31,486 bases of DNA from Gnetum montanum (GCA_015680685.1 MNCI01037843.1:167969-199454); one strand, 5' to 3'. Shown: positions 1-10,562, counted from the first letter of the stretch. Notes: generated by a model not told the origin, from the letters alone. A program made the numbers and translations.

Positions 1-371
1 TGCTTGTGTTATGCTAGCTAGGTAGTAGATGAATTAGATCCTAAATTACTTTACCTTTCATTCTTGTTGTAGGCAATCAAATTTATAAAACATAAAATAA
101 GAAGAATCATGTATCTCAATTACACTTAAACCATACCCCTAAGCTTCACAAGTGTAGTTGGGAAGACAATGAACATTATCAATGCCCATTTCACTTCCTA
201 GAAGAACTAGTGTACTAGATAACTATAGGTCCACAAAATTCAATTGGATTGCAACTAAACGCCTTGGTTATTCATATGGTTGGGCATAGGGGTACCTCAC
301 CACTCATCATGGACCANGTAAACGCCTTGGTGATTCATATGGTTGGGCATAGGGGTACCTCACCACTCATC
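1..371 (+). repeat. 3' part of a Ty3/gypsy LTR, plus orientation
   Basis: This stretch reads colinearly with the minus-strand LTR at 1227-2110. Shared blocks include TAAACCATAC, GACAATGAAC and the terminal stretch GGGGTACCTCACCACTCATCA, which in the other copy is GGGGTACCTCGCTACTCGTCA. It therefore represents the 3' part of a related LTR in the opposite orientation. The last 53 bases occur twice, at about 257-309 and 319-371, separated by an N at 317 and differing at about one position, which looks like an assembly duplication. No primer-binding site is readable after the end because another N follows at 377. Confidence 0.6.
257..371. repeat. Direct duplication around single N (likely assembly artefact)
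   Basis: A block of about 53 bp beginning AAACGCCTTGG and ending ACTCATCA is repeated almost exactly on both sides of the N at 317, and a second N closes the copy at 377. Near identity and N-bounded ends fit overlapping contig ends better than a biological tandem repeat. Confidence 0.6.
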
Positions 372-377
372 ACCAAT

Positions 378-1101
378 NAGGAAAGAGCTTAAGATTTTGC
401 CACTTGCTTTTAATGTTGTACTAGGCACAGGCATCATGGAAGGCTTGTATATGATGTTGTGGATCCAAATCATAGCCTCCTGCAAATTTAGGAATATTAT
501 TCATGTCAAGCCTAGGTATGCAACTCTCTTTGGGATGCCTGTGAGATATCTTAATTGCCTCTATGATTTGCATTAGGCTTTTAATGACCAACAAGGGTTC
601 ATCATCATTAGATAGGTTGTGAGGGAAATTCCTATTCGGTTGATGGTGACAAGTTTTCTTATGTTCATGTTGATGACCATGAGTATTCCTACGTGCTCAA
701 TTTTTATTTTTATTTTTATTCTAACCCTGTAGTGGAGCTCTATCTCCATAACTATGTTCATCTTCGTCAAAACTTGACGTTGAAAGGGGAGAGGAAGATG
801 AAGAACTGGAAAGATTTCCATGGCTTTTATGGTGTTCCCTAGGATCCCTTGATTTATCATTTCTTGGTTTCAAGGAGGTCTTAGCCCTTAAGACCTCCCC
901 TGGTCCAGGACCTGCTTCATCTTCTCTAGGGTTATCTTCTTTAGAGGAATGTAGTCTATGAATGTCATCAGGGTGATCATGAACATATGAAACCCTTGCA
1001 TAAGGTTTGTCATTCCAATATTCTTCATCGTATATCTTATTAGTTCTCCAATGAATGTTTTTGTTATATAGTGCATTATCATTTCCTTGTGAAAGAAACA
1101 T
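378..1101 (-). pseudogene. Broken 5' part of a Ty3/gypsy gag gene
   Basis: The gene reads leftward, starting with an ATG at 1101, about 107 bases after the primer-binding site at 1208-1225. The first 126 residues are charged and low in complexity, with a serine run near residue 98, and end at a stop at 721. Further left, in other frames, the protein shows IPKFAGGYDLDPQHH followed by an F.DAC motif, the typical start of a retrotransposon gag domain (F.G...DP..H...F...C). It stops at NLKLF, where the N at 377 begins. The gag fragment at 19478-20278 starts with the same bases (TTAAGCTCTTTCC) and carries the next part of the same domain, so both belong to one family. At least two frameshifts are needed to read it. 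Confidence 0.6.
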
Positions 1102-1207
1102 TGTTGTTGGTTTATGATGTGTGTGATCTAATATTTTCTGAAAGATATATCATTAATGCTTTTACAATGATTGTGTATGATATCACTAATCTGGATAACT
1201 AGCAACA

Positions 1208-1225
1208 TCCCTAACAATGGTGCCA
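1208..1225 (-). other. Decayed tRNA-Asp-type primer-binding site
   Basis: The minus strand reads TGGCACCATTGTTAGGGA, one base inside the LTR end. It differs from the common plant Ty3/gypsy site TGGCGCCGTTGCCGGGGA (tRNA-Asp) at five positions, all C-to-T or G-to-A, as expected from deamination of methylated cytosine. The position relative to the LTR fixes the element's direction as leftward. Confidence 0.7.
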
Positions 1226-1226
1226 A

Positions 1227-2110
1227 TGACGAGTAGCGAGGTACCCCTACATCCAACCATGTGAATCATAAATGTTCATGCACAATCTAGCTGAATTCCA
1301 TGGATGGGACTAATTGTGCATCTAAATGATTATGCTGTGATCGTAGTTCATTGTTTTCCCACTTGAGCTAGTGGTAGCTTTGTCATGTATGGTTTAGTCT
1401 AAAGCAAGGAATATGATGATGTCTAATCCTATGCTACTCCTAATGACAATAAAGAGATAAATTAATTAAGCTAATCAACAATGGAAGGTAAAATCTAACT
1501 GGCCTATGTGTGATGAATATTCATTCCTAATCATCCGCACATGCCTTGGACTTCTTATAACCACTACTGGAATTGCCAAGCATACATCACTAGGTTTGCC
1601 AAATAATACATTGGTAGATTGCCAAGTACACTTAAGTGCTCATGATTAGCCATACTCATTTCACTTAATGAGATCAATCATAAAGAGCAATAAATGGAAA
1701 TATTAACTAAGGAAAATATTAAATAATTAAATAATTAAACAATTGAAAGCAATAATAATCTAAGTGGATGCTACAATGATGGAAGTAATCCTGATCTTTA
1801 TTTTTGATCATGTAACATGTCCAAGTACGTCACACTTGAATAAAAATGTCGTACAATCACAAACATCACATAGCAAGCATGCACTGGGAATAACAAAACT
1901 GGAAATCAAAAATCTATGAAAAAGCTAACTGAAATCTAAAACTAAAACTATATCCCAATAGTGCACCCAAGTGTTGTATTTATAGGCTAGCATGAAGGAG
2001 ATGATATTAGATATCCAACATTATTTCTTGGGACTCGATATCACATACTTGATATCATAGCCTTAATATCAGATATATGATATTAGGGTTGACATAATCA
2101 TGACTCATCA
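1227..2110 (-). mobile_element. 5' LTR of a Ty3/gypsy element, minus orientation (884 bp)
   Basis: On the minus strand the LTR begins TGATGAGT at 2110 and ends ACTCGTCA at 1227, giving 8-bp inverted ends with one mismatch (a C-to-T change). A TATA box lies inside at 1976-1984, and a primer-binding site follows one base after the 3' end. The sequence right of 2110 is coding sequence of a copia element, so this LTR was inserted into, or rearranged next to, that relic. The matching 3' LTR is not found in the same orientation. Instead an inverted relative lies at 1-371. Confidence 0.75.
1976..1984 (-). promoter_or_regulatory. LTR TATA box
   Basis: The minus strand reads CCTATAAATAC about 130 bases inside the LTR start, a good plant TATA box. 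Transcription would begin about 30 bases downstream, near 1945, and run leftward into the gag remnant. Confidence 0.55.
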
Positions 2111-3438
2111 CCAAACAATAAGGTTATAGTTATCATTGATGTCTTCTATGTACCAAATCTCTCAAATCCTCTTATCTCAATAGGATAAATGGCCAAGAAA
2201 GGAATCAAAATCAACTTCAAAGATGACTAGTGCATTATTAAGAAGTAAAATAAAGAACAAATTATTAGAAGAAAACCTTACAACAACAAAATCTATTACA
2301 TAGATTGTATTTACTTTAACTTGAGAAGAAACCTCATCTAAGATAATAACCAAGTTATCGCTTCAGAAAAAGGAACTCACAAAGACCCATATCAAAGCAT
2401 TTCCAGGCATTAAATAACAAATGTAGAAGAAGTGAAAATTTGAGATAAAAAATTGGGATACATCTCTAATAACAAACTAGAAAAAATGACAAAGATAAAG
2501 AAAGCAATAGGAATTCAAATCAAAGATAGTCCTAAAGAAAAATGTGAAATATGCATTCAAGAAAAGCAAATCAACAGTCCTCATACAACAACTATGCAAA
2601 GAAAAGAAAGTCCTCTTGATGTTCTTCATATGGATTTCATTGGACCTATGCCTATCACCTGTATAGAAGGAGCCAATTATACACTTGTCATGGTGGATGA
2701 TTTCTTAAGATATACCTAGAGATACAATGTAAAGAGCAAGGCTAAGGTAATAATCAAATTCAAAGGCTTCTACATTATCATGAAAAACACTATGGACTTG
2801 TCCATCAAAGCCATCATATCAGATAGAGGGGGAGAGTTCATCAATCAAAGATTTTTATATACATCAACATATTTTTCATGAAACCACATGTGGATATAGT
2901 TCACAATCAAATGACATTGTAGAAAACAAAATAGAACTTTGTAAGACATGGTGATATGTCTTTTTAAAAATACCCAAATCTCTAACAATTTTTGGAGCAT
3001 GGGCATGAATGTAGCAACCTACATTACCAATAAAATAATCAATAGCAACAACAAAGACAAATCCTCCTATGAACTCTTCTACAAAAAACTTCTAAATATA
3101 AAACACGAGAACATTTGGATGTCATTGTTATGTCAATATTCCAAAGAAATTCACAAATCAATTCGATAGTAGAGGAAAGAAATGCATTTTTTTAGGATAT
3201 GATACCAAGATAAGTGGATACACTTGTTGTGATCTTGTAGAGAAAAAATGGCACTCATTTAGAGATGTGTTTTTCATGGAAAATAAATTTGGCATGAAAG
3301 ATTTTTAGAATTCAAATGAAATGATAGAAGTACAAAACAATCTCAAGCCATGGGTACAAATAAATCACCCTCAAGAATAAATATTAGATAATAACTTTGA
3401 AAGATGAACAACTATATCTAATGCCATCAACAACATAG
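2111..3438 (+). pseudogene. Ty1/copia pol relic: preintegrase and integrase
   Basis: Forward translation in shifting frames shows copia pol landmarks in order: DVFYVPNLSNPLISIG with MAKKGI (end of the protease/preintegrase region), LGYISNNKLEKM (GAG-preintegrase), C.IC..EKQ and DVLHMDFIGPM (integrase zinc region and first catalytic Asp), YTLVMVDDFLRYT, IISDRGGEF (second catalytic Asp) and CIFLGYDTKISGYTCCDL with RDVFFMENKF (downstream of the core). Many stops are single transitions, for example SIG-stop-MAKKG (CAA to TAA) and RYT-stop-R (TGG to TAG). The protease start, RT and RNase H are absent. The relic is cut on the left by the LTR at 2110 and on the right by the LTR of element A at 3439, so it is the oldest layer here. 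Confidence 0.85.
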
Positions 3439-4689
3439 TGAAACACCATGAAATTTTGAGACCTCGATAATTCAGCAAGGTCTCGAAGCTTAGGCAAGGA
3501 TTTTCAACAAGTGACACATCTCAGCAAGTTTTCTTTTTTTCGGCTAAGAGCCTACTACGCTACGCTACGCAGCTCAGTGTAGTAGACTTCGGGAGAACAG
3601 AATAGAACAAGGGATGCGCAACAATAACACTTCAAACTTTGCAAGTTAGCCATGTTCAAAAATATTAACTTTTGTCATACTACGCCGTGTTATGCTATGC
3701 AGTGTAACACAGCGTAACGCAAACAACTCAGTTGACTTAGCCGTAGCAACAAAGATAACGAAATTTAGTTAGTAGCAGTAATTACGCCATGATACGCTTC
3801 CCAGCATATCACAGCATAGTCTCGGGATAGTTTATTTCGTGCAAGAGACAAGGCCAAATGAACTGTCTTCTTAAAGGGTGGTTACGCTATGCTACGCTTC
3901 AGAGCGTAACACAGCGTAGCACCACAAGCTTCAACTACGGCACATCAGGTCAACATCATTTTGTGGGTCCAAAACATGCATCATCTAAATCGCATTTTTC
4001 TCCTAACCCTAATCTTATAAATACCCCGGTGGATAATGCTCAAGGGGTTGACAATTTTTGACAGTGTTAGCAAAAAATTGGTGAGACCATGAGAAAGAGT
4101 TGACAATAGAAGAGCATCAATGGTGATAGACAAAGGCTTTTGACCAGAGACTTCGAGTTAGCAGATACTTTGCTTCGAGCCTAACTCCCTTGCGCCCAGA
4201 TTGGCTAGAACAAGGTAGATTGGCCTTTGCTTGTTTAATCTTTAATTAGCTTCTTGTTGGTGGCAGACACTTCGTCCAAACCAAAGTTTGCTTGTAAATC
4301 TCATTGTATTCACCATATTTATCTATAAGGTAGATCCTAGATCTCAGGGATCGTGCATGTTCCAAATTCAATTCATTGCATCCCGTTTACATTGAATACT
4401 ACAATAATTTCATATAATTTACATCACCTTCATTGCCTTCGAGATCCGATCTTGGAGCGGACCTCGTTTTCTTGTAAATCGATAATATATTTTCATATCA
4501 AATCATCGCCTTGTTATACGATTATTGACAAATTTACTGATTAAGTAAGTCCTTGTCTGATCGACAAGACCGTTTGGGGCACCTCAGATTCGTTTTCTTT
4601 AGCATGGCCCTCGCACGGATCCGGGGTTAAAACTGTGTACACAGAAATCCCCTCGGTGTTTCCAGCAACCGACGTTTTCCATCATTACA
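3439..4689 (+). repeat. 5' LTR of element A (1251 bp)
   Basis: The start TGAAACACCATGAAATTT matches the starts of the B LTR (20279) and the C LTR (minus, 10558). The end TTACA is six bases before the PBS. No polypurine tract precedes the start, so this is the 5' LTR. The U3 part is rich in TACGCTACGCTACGC-like repeats and their complement (about 3553-3925). A TATA box lies at 4016-4023. Confidence 0.75.
4016..4023 (+). promoter_or_regulatory. TATA box of LTR A
   Basis: The sequence CTTATAAATACCCC fits a plant TATA box, and transcription would start near 4045-4050. It lies about 670 bases before the LTR end, comparable to the 570 bases in LTR B. Confidence 0.6.
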
Positions 4690-4695
4690 GTTTTT

Positions 4696-4719
4696 TGGCG
4701 CTAGAAGGAGGGTCGAACC
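4696..4719 (+). other. tRNA-Asn primer-binding site of element A
   Basis: The site begins TGGCGCTAGAAGGAGGG and continues TCGAACC. This is the reverse complement of the 3' end of plant tRNA-Asn(GUU), including part of its T-loop, with one G missing. The match of 24 out of 25 bases is longer than a usual 18-base site. It starts six bases after the LTR end. Confidence 0.75.
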
Positions 4720-4943
4720 TTCAATCTGTGTTTCACAAGTAGTCCTGTAAGCTGTCTGTACCCATTATTGACTAACATAAATGCGATACCTCTGTGGTTG
4801 TTTACGTGATCGTGTGGTATAGATCGGTCGTCCCGACGATTCCTCTGGAATCCAGCAAGATAGAAAGCCCACTTTTGCCTTTAGCTAGTTTTCACCTTTG
4901 TGATCTTTATCCCTGTTATCATTACCCTCTAGCTACCTAGAGA

Positions 4944-7800
4944 ATGGCTGCATCAACCACCATTGTTGACACCACTAGCCTCGAAAACCCTTGGACACTA
5001 CAAGCTACGCCTGCTATTGTTGAGCCACCGACCAGTCTGATGCAGCTACGCCGATTCCTCAGGATTCAAAATAAAGAGCCGGAGGAACACGCTTAGTGTA
5101 GGGAACATTACAACTTCCTCTATGCCAAACTTATGGGAAATTGTCCAATGTATCCACAGGAACTCGAAGCGAAACACATATACGAGTTCATCTACTGTAA
5201 TGGGAAGGAATTTGTTCCTTCACCTAACGCTTCCGTACCCCTGACAGACCAGCAACAATGGATGCTGGATCAACTGCTAATGGCCAGGGCATCAATAGAA
5301 CAACGAGATGAGATGTTTCACGATGAAGCATCCCATGATGGGCAGGAGGACCTAGATTCCCACTCCGAGGGAGGTAGTTATGTTAGCTTTGTCATGGCTC
5401 CTTCCTCCACAGCGTCTCATGTAAATCCACTGTTTATGGTCACTACGCCACTATCGTTATCCACCGCCGACTGTGTGGCACATGCGTCCCGTCAGCATTT
5501 CTTCTCTTCGGCTACCCTCCCGGGTGGTATTCCTTCACAGACCATTCCTCCACAGTCACAGTTAGCTAATCCATATTATCACATACATGTGCCTACGTCA
5601 CCGTATGTGCACATAGTGCCTACTTCGCAATTACATGCAGCTCCTACATTCATCCCAGCTTAAATGACAAGACTTGCCACTACCGTGTGGTGGGCTCCAA
5701 ATACATCACCCCCTGTTGCACAACCTACGCAGATGTCCCATCTCACTCATAATCAATACCAAGTCTCGCAACTAGTAAATCCAACCGCAGGATCATTGTT
5801 TGTGCCCCCGGCTATGCAAACGATGTATCCTATAGCACAATCTATCATATTCGCCCTGCCTACACCACCTGCTGGGTGGTGGATGACACAGGTGGTACCA
5901 TCTGCAGGGACAGTTCCGACTGCATCACTCACAGGCCATGCTGCTGCCCCTATCCCGCCATCCATCATGGCTTCCATTGCTACTCCACAACCAACCTCTT
6001 CGTCCTCAGGCCTGGACCAAGCCTTCCAACTTATCCAAACCCTTACCGAGGAGGTTAAATGCCTCAAGGCTGCTGATTCTGACACAATACAGCTCATGGA
6101 TTTCTACCATGATGATCCTATCAGTCTGACAGTACCCATTTTGTTGTTACCTCCTGGGATGTCACTTCCCCATTTTACAAAATACAATGGGGAAGGCAAT
6201 CCCAACGCCCATCTAGTTACCTTCAGGTCAAAGTCCTTGTTGCTGTAGCAATGGTCGCATACCATCATCTGTGTCTTTGTTATGTCCCTAATGGGTAAAG
6301 CTTTAGATTGGTATCGTGCACTTTCATGCTTTTCCATCTCAACCTTGGAAGAGCTGCTAACTTAGTTCATAACTCATTTCAAATACAACCTGAAACCAGA
6401 AGTTATGCTAGACCAGTTAATGGGAGTTAAGCAAGATCTACTCAAGCCAGTCCAAAAGTTTATACAGCGGTGGAGAGCCACTTTGAATGAAATTCGCGAA
6501 TCCATCACGAAGGCCCATTTGTTGGCAATCTTCAAGGGGGTAGTTAATGACTTCATTAAGTTTAAGCTATACTACCTTGCTTCCCGCTCTCTCGGCCAAG
6601 CCTTCGCTCAGACTAAGAGCATCCAAGACGTGGCAGAGGCTAGCAAAGACCTAGCGTATGTGGTCTACAAAAATGCCCACAAGAGTAAAGACAAGGGCAA
6701 AACTGCAACAACAATAGTAGCAGTCATAGCCGAAGGGGCCAAGAAGAAAAATAACAACAAGAAAGTATCTATGGCGTTTGCTAAGGCCACAACTAGCTCA
6801 AATAGCGTCGATCAGGAAACAGCACCCGCCCTTGAGACATCCCCACAGTCGAAGCCTAATTTTGAGCGTAAAGATCGCTCAAAATACACAGCTCTACTTG
6901 TAAAGCCTTTAGAACTTCTGAAGCAACTACTGGGAACTGGCCACATCCAACATAAGATAGTGTCCGAGGAGGCTCTGAAGCACCACAAACGGCATTGTGA
7001 GCTGCTCAAGAACCCCTTGGCCCTGCCTAATGAGCTGCGAGTCCCCAAGAACTTCAGGTTGGATCATTTTTACGACTACCACCAACTGTGTGGGTATGAC
7101 ACGAATTACTGCTGGGTGTTGAAAGATGACATTCAACGCATGATCGACCAAGGTAAGTTAATCCTAGATAGCAGTAGTTCGGTCTATCCAGAAAACCAGT
7201 CCATGCATGTGTACCAATACTCGTTAAACGCAAATAACACAGCGTACACTATCAACGTAGTGAGCACGGAAGGCGATGGTCAGGCACAACTGAAGTAACC
7301 CTTTGTGTTGCGTGTGCCTCCTTGCCCACCTCAGATAACAGGCCCATCAACATCGACGAGTGTAGATGTGTAACAACCTTTTGTCCTCCGAGTCCTATCT
7401 CGAACTTTTGTTTCACAGCCAACTGTCGATAAAGCCGGCCTAGCCCACGCCCACACCTAGTACACCCTTTGTCATTAGGGTGCCAAAGCTATCAATTGCT
7501 CCTGCTACACAGGGGTAAATATCTAAGTCAACGTCCCAACCACAACCTACTAGGAAAAGAGAAGGATGTATGATAGATAACACAGACAAGGACTGCCTTA
7601 CGCTCGGATTTCCTAAGCCTACACCCCTCGCCTCAATGCCCTTGGTCTCACTTTCCTCTGAAAAAGACGATGTTACGCAAATGCAACCATCTTCTCCCTG
7701 CCCAAGAAAACATAATCCTCAACTAGAAACTGTTCCTTCCTGAGAAATCCATCTCCTGGGATGAATGGAAGAGGAGAAGGGTAACAAACAACCATACTGT
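4944..7800 (+). pseudogene. Broken gag polyprotein of element A
   Basis: One frame runs from the ATG at 4944 to 7298 with four in-frame stops (about 5094, 5661, 6246 and 6362, three of them TAG). The N-terminus aligns with element B (YNFLYAKLMG here, YNFICIKIQA there; KEFVPSP, REFIPSP). A long Pro/Thr/Ser-rich linker follows. The capsid-like domain begins near 6140 (LPPGMSLPHFTKYNGEGNP) and continues with MGKALDWYRALS, ITHFKYNLKPE and PVQKFIQRWRATLNEIRE. Near 7060 comes a zinc-knuckle-like segment (YDYHQLCGYDTNYCWVLK) and QRMIDQGKL, the form usual in Tat gag. After 7290 PFVLRVP-type repeats begin and the frame breaks up. It would form the virus-like particle; it is not functional here. Confidence 0.8.
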
Positions 7801-7805
7801 GGGCA

Positions 7806-8700
7806 TGATCTCCTTGACGCGTTTACGTAAGTTAGGTAGGCTCTTAAACAGAAAAATACAACGTTGAGCCTCTATGATTTTTTGATGACATCATAAAGGC
7901 ACCGTGAAGCCATGGTTCACATGTTAGCATCCATACCCGTGGACAAGAGCTTGTCAGCAGATGAAGAAGCAATCCATTCGATTATGCTTCCTCCCACTGC
8001 TGAACAACCATGGTCTCCCCAACTAATATTTCATGACGAGTCCATTAAGAATGACCCAGAAAAGGGTTAAGTGATAACAACGCCCATGTTCATCACTATC
8101 CGGGTTAGCCAGTATAGGATCCAAAGAGTACACATAGATAACAGGGCCGCTGCTAATGTCATTCCTTTCCCCATCATGGACAAACTAGGTTTGGTCAACC
8201 AGATCAATCCCACGATAACATCATGTTTGAAGTCATTCAACGAGGCACGAGTGCAAGTTAAGGGAATGGTGCATATCAACTTTGTAGCAGGGGATCAATT
8301 CCCCACAAATGCAGTGTTTATTGTCGTTGAGGAGATGCTCGACTTCAACCTAATCTTAGGGAGGTCTTGGTTAGCTCAATTAAGGGTAGTCTCATCACCC
8401 ATTCATCAAGAGATCCACTTGCCCTATGCAAGAAGGGAAGTGATCATCCATGGTGATAAGATGACCTCTCAAGTGGTTAACAACGTGGAAATGGAGCAGG
8501 GTTCAGAGGTTGAGATCCCTGAAGATCAAACCCCTGTCCCATCAGTTGAACAGGCTGACACAGTGGCCAATGAAATCTTGGCTTAGGTTGAACTACCCTT
8601 CCAGGGAGAAGATGGCAGCGTAGAGGAATGCTGTAATAAGCCTCCTCGTCCATACACGTCGCCAAACCTAAAAATGGTCAAGAAGCAGCTACGGAGCTAG
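7806..8700 (+). pseudogene. Broken retropepsin (aspartic protease) of element A
   Basis: Frame and content match element B: ALKQKNTTLSLYDFLMTS, then HREAMVHMLASIPV, a linker, and the protease from about 8071. The catalytic segment reads RVHIDNRAAANVIPF, where B has RVHVDDGAAANVVPY; the glycine of the D.G motif is changed to Arg (GGG to AGG would do it). The C-terminal hallmark LILGRSWLAQLRVVSSPIHQ is clear. The frame passes TAG at 8583 and ends at TAG 8698-8700 after VELPFQG, matching the KLPFNV tail of B. Other stops include TAA at about 7891 and near 8068. The lost glycine and stops mean no active enzyme. Confidence 0.85.
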
Positions 8701-8813
8701 CAAATGAACACATTAACGTCACATGTTATATCAGTCTGCATTGTTTACTGTTACGCAATTTACTCTCTTTCTTGTCACATTGTTCTTGTTATGCTTTTTC
8801 ATATGCATCCTGG

Positions 8814-8950
8814 CCTGAAATGGCCTTAAACTAGTTATAGCCTACTATGACCTAAAATTGGCAATTCTGTTTATTTTTTTACGCGTACGATGGCCCAGCC
8901 CGAAATGGCCTTAAACTATTAGCGGCCTGCAGTGGTCTAAAACATGTAAA
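8814..8950 (+). repeat. GAAATGGCCTTAAACTA motif cluster of element A
   Basis: Two nearly identical copies, CCTGAAATGGCCTTAAACTAG (8814-8834) and CCCGAAATGGCCTTAAACTA (8899-8918), lie between the protease stop and the antisense exon. Weaker copies follow each (ATGACCTAAAAT and AGTGGTCTAAAACA). The same motif, in the same orientation relative to the element, lies after the protease of B and C. The function is unknown. Confidence 0.65.
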
Positions 8951-9087
8951 TTTTCTGATGATAGGCTTTCCTTCATAAACATCAAAAAACTCAAAAAAAA
9001 AATTTTATCTTATAATCAGACTAAACCACCAAAAGTTATCCTTTATTCCTTTTCATCATAACAAAATGCTTGGCCGACATTACCATG

Positions 9088-9149
9088 CTACACATCCCCT
9101 TTATTACCACTTCCATCTGCATCATCTAATTCCACCTCTGCATCATGAG
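9088..9149 (-). pseudogene. Last exon of the antisense gene of element A (truncated)
   Basis: On the minus strand this encodes HDAEVELDDADGSGNKGDV and a TAG stop. It resembles the last exon of the antisense gene in B (DEGGDDAQEASPSGGG and later FKGD): acidic, with DDA and a KGD near the end, at the same place after the motif cluster. Its upstream part is cut at 9149 by the terminal ACA of the element C LTR. Identification rests on position plus a short match. Confidence 0.5.
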
Positions 9150-10558
9150 TGTACTGACCTAAATTGTCAGTGTAAGGCTGGAAGGGAAACAGACATCGAT
9201 AGATTGTCGGGCAGCCACAGCTGACCCTGCCTTCACCCGAGGGCAAGCTAGAAAAGTAAACGAAGGCAGAGTGCCTTGGATGGTTTGCACGCAAATCAAC
9301 CAAGGACTTTCCCGAGCGTAAGCTACGGCTAGTGTTGGGGTTATCGTGAACGGTGTAAACAAAATGTAAATAGCGATGCGAAATGTAAAAAAAGTGTACT
9401 GAATTATAAATAAAGCATAAACGAAGCTATGTTTGTAAAGAAAAAGCATAAATAGAACTAAACAATGTAAATGGAAGGCAATAATGAAACTGTATTGTAT
9501 TGTTTAAACAGAAATATGCACCGGTCAAAGCGTAGTTGCACACGTATGGATGGCAAGTCAAACGCCTAGCCTCGGGATGATATGATGCGATGATGTGATG
9601 ATCATGTTAGAAGATCCTGCCCATCAAAGTAATGTAGGATACAGATTGGAGGAGAAGGTCAGTTGTCGGTGGTGCCTACAACAACGGCGATGGTGGCAGG
9701 TAGTGAGACACATGGCAAAGGCACAAAAATAGTGGTGCTAGGGCACATCGATGGTAGCACAGTGGTCGGTGCACTTGCAGAAAAATAGAGGGAATGGTGG
9801 GCTCAAACGCAAACGTCGCGGATGGCACAAGACTGACACTGGGATTTTGGCTTGTGCACGTCACCATGGCCAGAGTTGGTACAGAGGCATTGCTAAAAAT
9901 GTGATGAACGAGGCCCTGCAGCACCATGAAGATGTCGCCCGTGTTGGCTTGCCCGGTGAAGAGACAATTGTCAATCATGTGTTCGATGAGGTTGTCATAG
10001 ACATTGAGGCTCTCGATCTAGCCATGCTTGCTAAGCTCCTCGAAAAGGTCTTCGTAGAAGTTGTCAAAGTGTGCCTGGATTCATGCAAGGTCCAAAGCTC
10101 GGCCTTCCATATCCATGCCGATCGTGATCATGTCAGGCCTTTGGTAGATGTTGGATAGCAGCAGCGTTGGGCTTATGCTCTGCTTCGTGTACAGGCGCGA
10201 GCAGCGATTGTCATGGCGACAAGCGTTGATTTTGAAGTAGAAGGGGTAGTTTACCCTGTCTTTCTCCATTTCGAAAAATGGACGCCAGATGCTCCGCCAT
10301 TGCTGCACTGCGCTCTACTACTCTGTTGTTTGTTTGAAGCTTTTGCCAGACTCTGAGATGCGGCTGTTGAAGCTTCTGGGATGGAGTCTTCTTCTTTTGA
10401 TTTGATTTTGTAGTTGTTCATGTTGAGGATGAACAAAACTGCCTTGGGCAGGCTAGGTGTGAACTTAATGCCTTAGCCAAATTCTTTTCTTTCAAATACT
10501 TGAAAGGGCTTGAGTCATTTTTCATTCAAAGTGCTAGGCTGAAATTAGTGGTGTTTCA
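9150..10558 (-). repeat. 3' LTR of element C (1409 bp) with captured U2AF35 sequence
   Basis: The minus strand begins TGAAACACCACTAATTTCAG at 10558, like the A and B LTRs, and ends GGTCAGTACA at 9150, like B's CAGACAGTACA. The part from about 9600 to 9150 aligns with the R/U5 of LTR B (TTTACGCTCG-type repeats, ACCATCCAAGG, CTTGCCCTCGGGTGAAGG). Between them, in the U3 position, lies a U2AF35-derived segment (about 10440-9700). No primer-binding site follows the end; the flank is the antisense exon of element A. Confidence 0.75.
9750..10300 (-). pseudogene. U2AF35: U2AF small subunit (U2AF35) gene fragment
   Basis: On the minus strand an ATG at 10300 gives MAEHLASIF, then after a small indel [45 protein letters not shown] and, after a stop, IQAHFDNFYEDLFEELSKHG, a stop, and IESLNVYDNLIEHM. 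This is the first CCCH zinc finger and the start of the U2AF-homology RRM of the 3'-splice-site recognition factor. Two stops are visible (TGA near 10081 and TAG near 10018, where the family has Glu). Beyond about 9960 the match fades, but a frameshifted continuation towards the second zinc finger seems likely down to about 9750. No intron is seen, though plant U2AF35 coding regions are, as I recall, often intronless, so this does not prove reverse transcription. It sits inside the U3 region of the element C LTR, in the same direction. Confidence 0.85.
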
Positions 10559-10562
10559 TTGG

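Larger units (their letters stand above)
3439..9149 (+). mobile_element. Element A: Tat-type Ty3/gypsy retrotransposon, truncated
   Basis: Parts in order are the 5' LTR (3439-4689), tRNA-Asn PBS (4696-4719), gag (from 4944), protease (to 8700), two TTAAACTA motifs, and the last exon of an antisense gene ending at 9088. The element is then interrupted at 9149/9150 by the 3' LTR of element C. Gag, protease and the antisense exon are clearly related to those of element B. Its pol and 3' LTR are not in the window. It is more decayed than B: the protease catalytic region reads DNRAA where B has DDGAA. Confidence 0.8.

Noticed and set aside
5753-6097. Minus-strand frame of 114 residues in gag of element A
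   Set aside because: Antisense shadow of the gag linker and capsid start; no recognisable domain.
9088-9303. A 71-residue minus-strand frame as one gene
   Set aside because: Its first two thirds are LTR sequence of element C; only the last residues belong to the antisense exon of element A. The frame is an accident of the junction.
9751-10158. Plus-strand reading frame of 135 residues
   Set aside because: It is the antisense shadow of the U2AF35 fragment, whose minus-strand translation is clearly recognisable.
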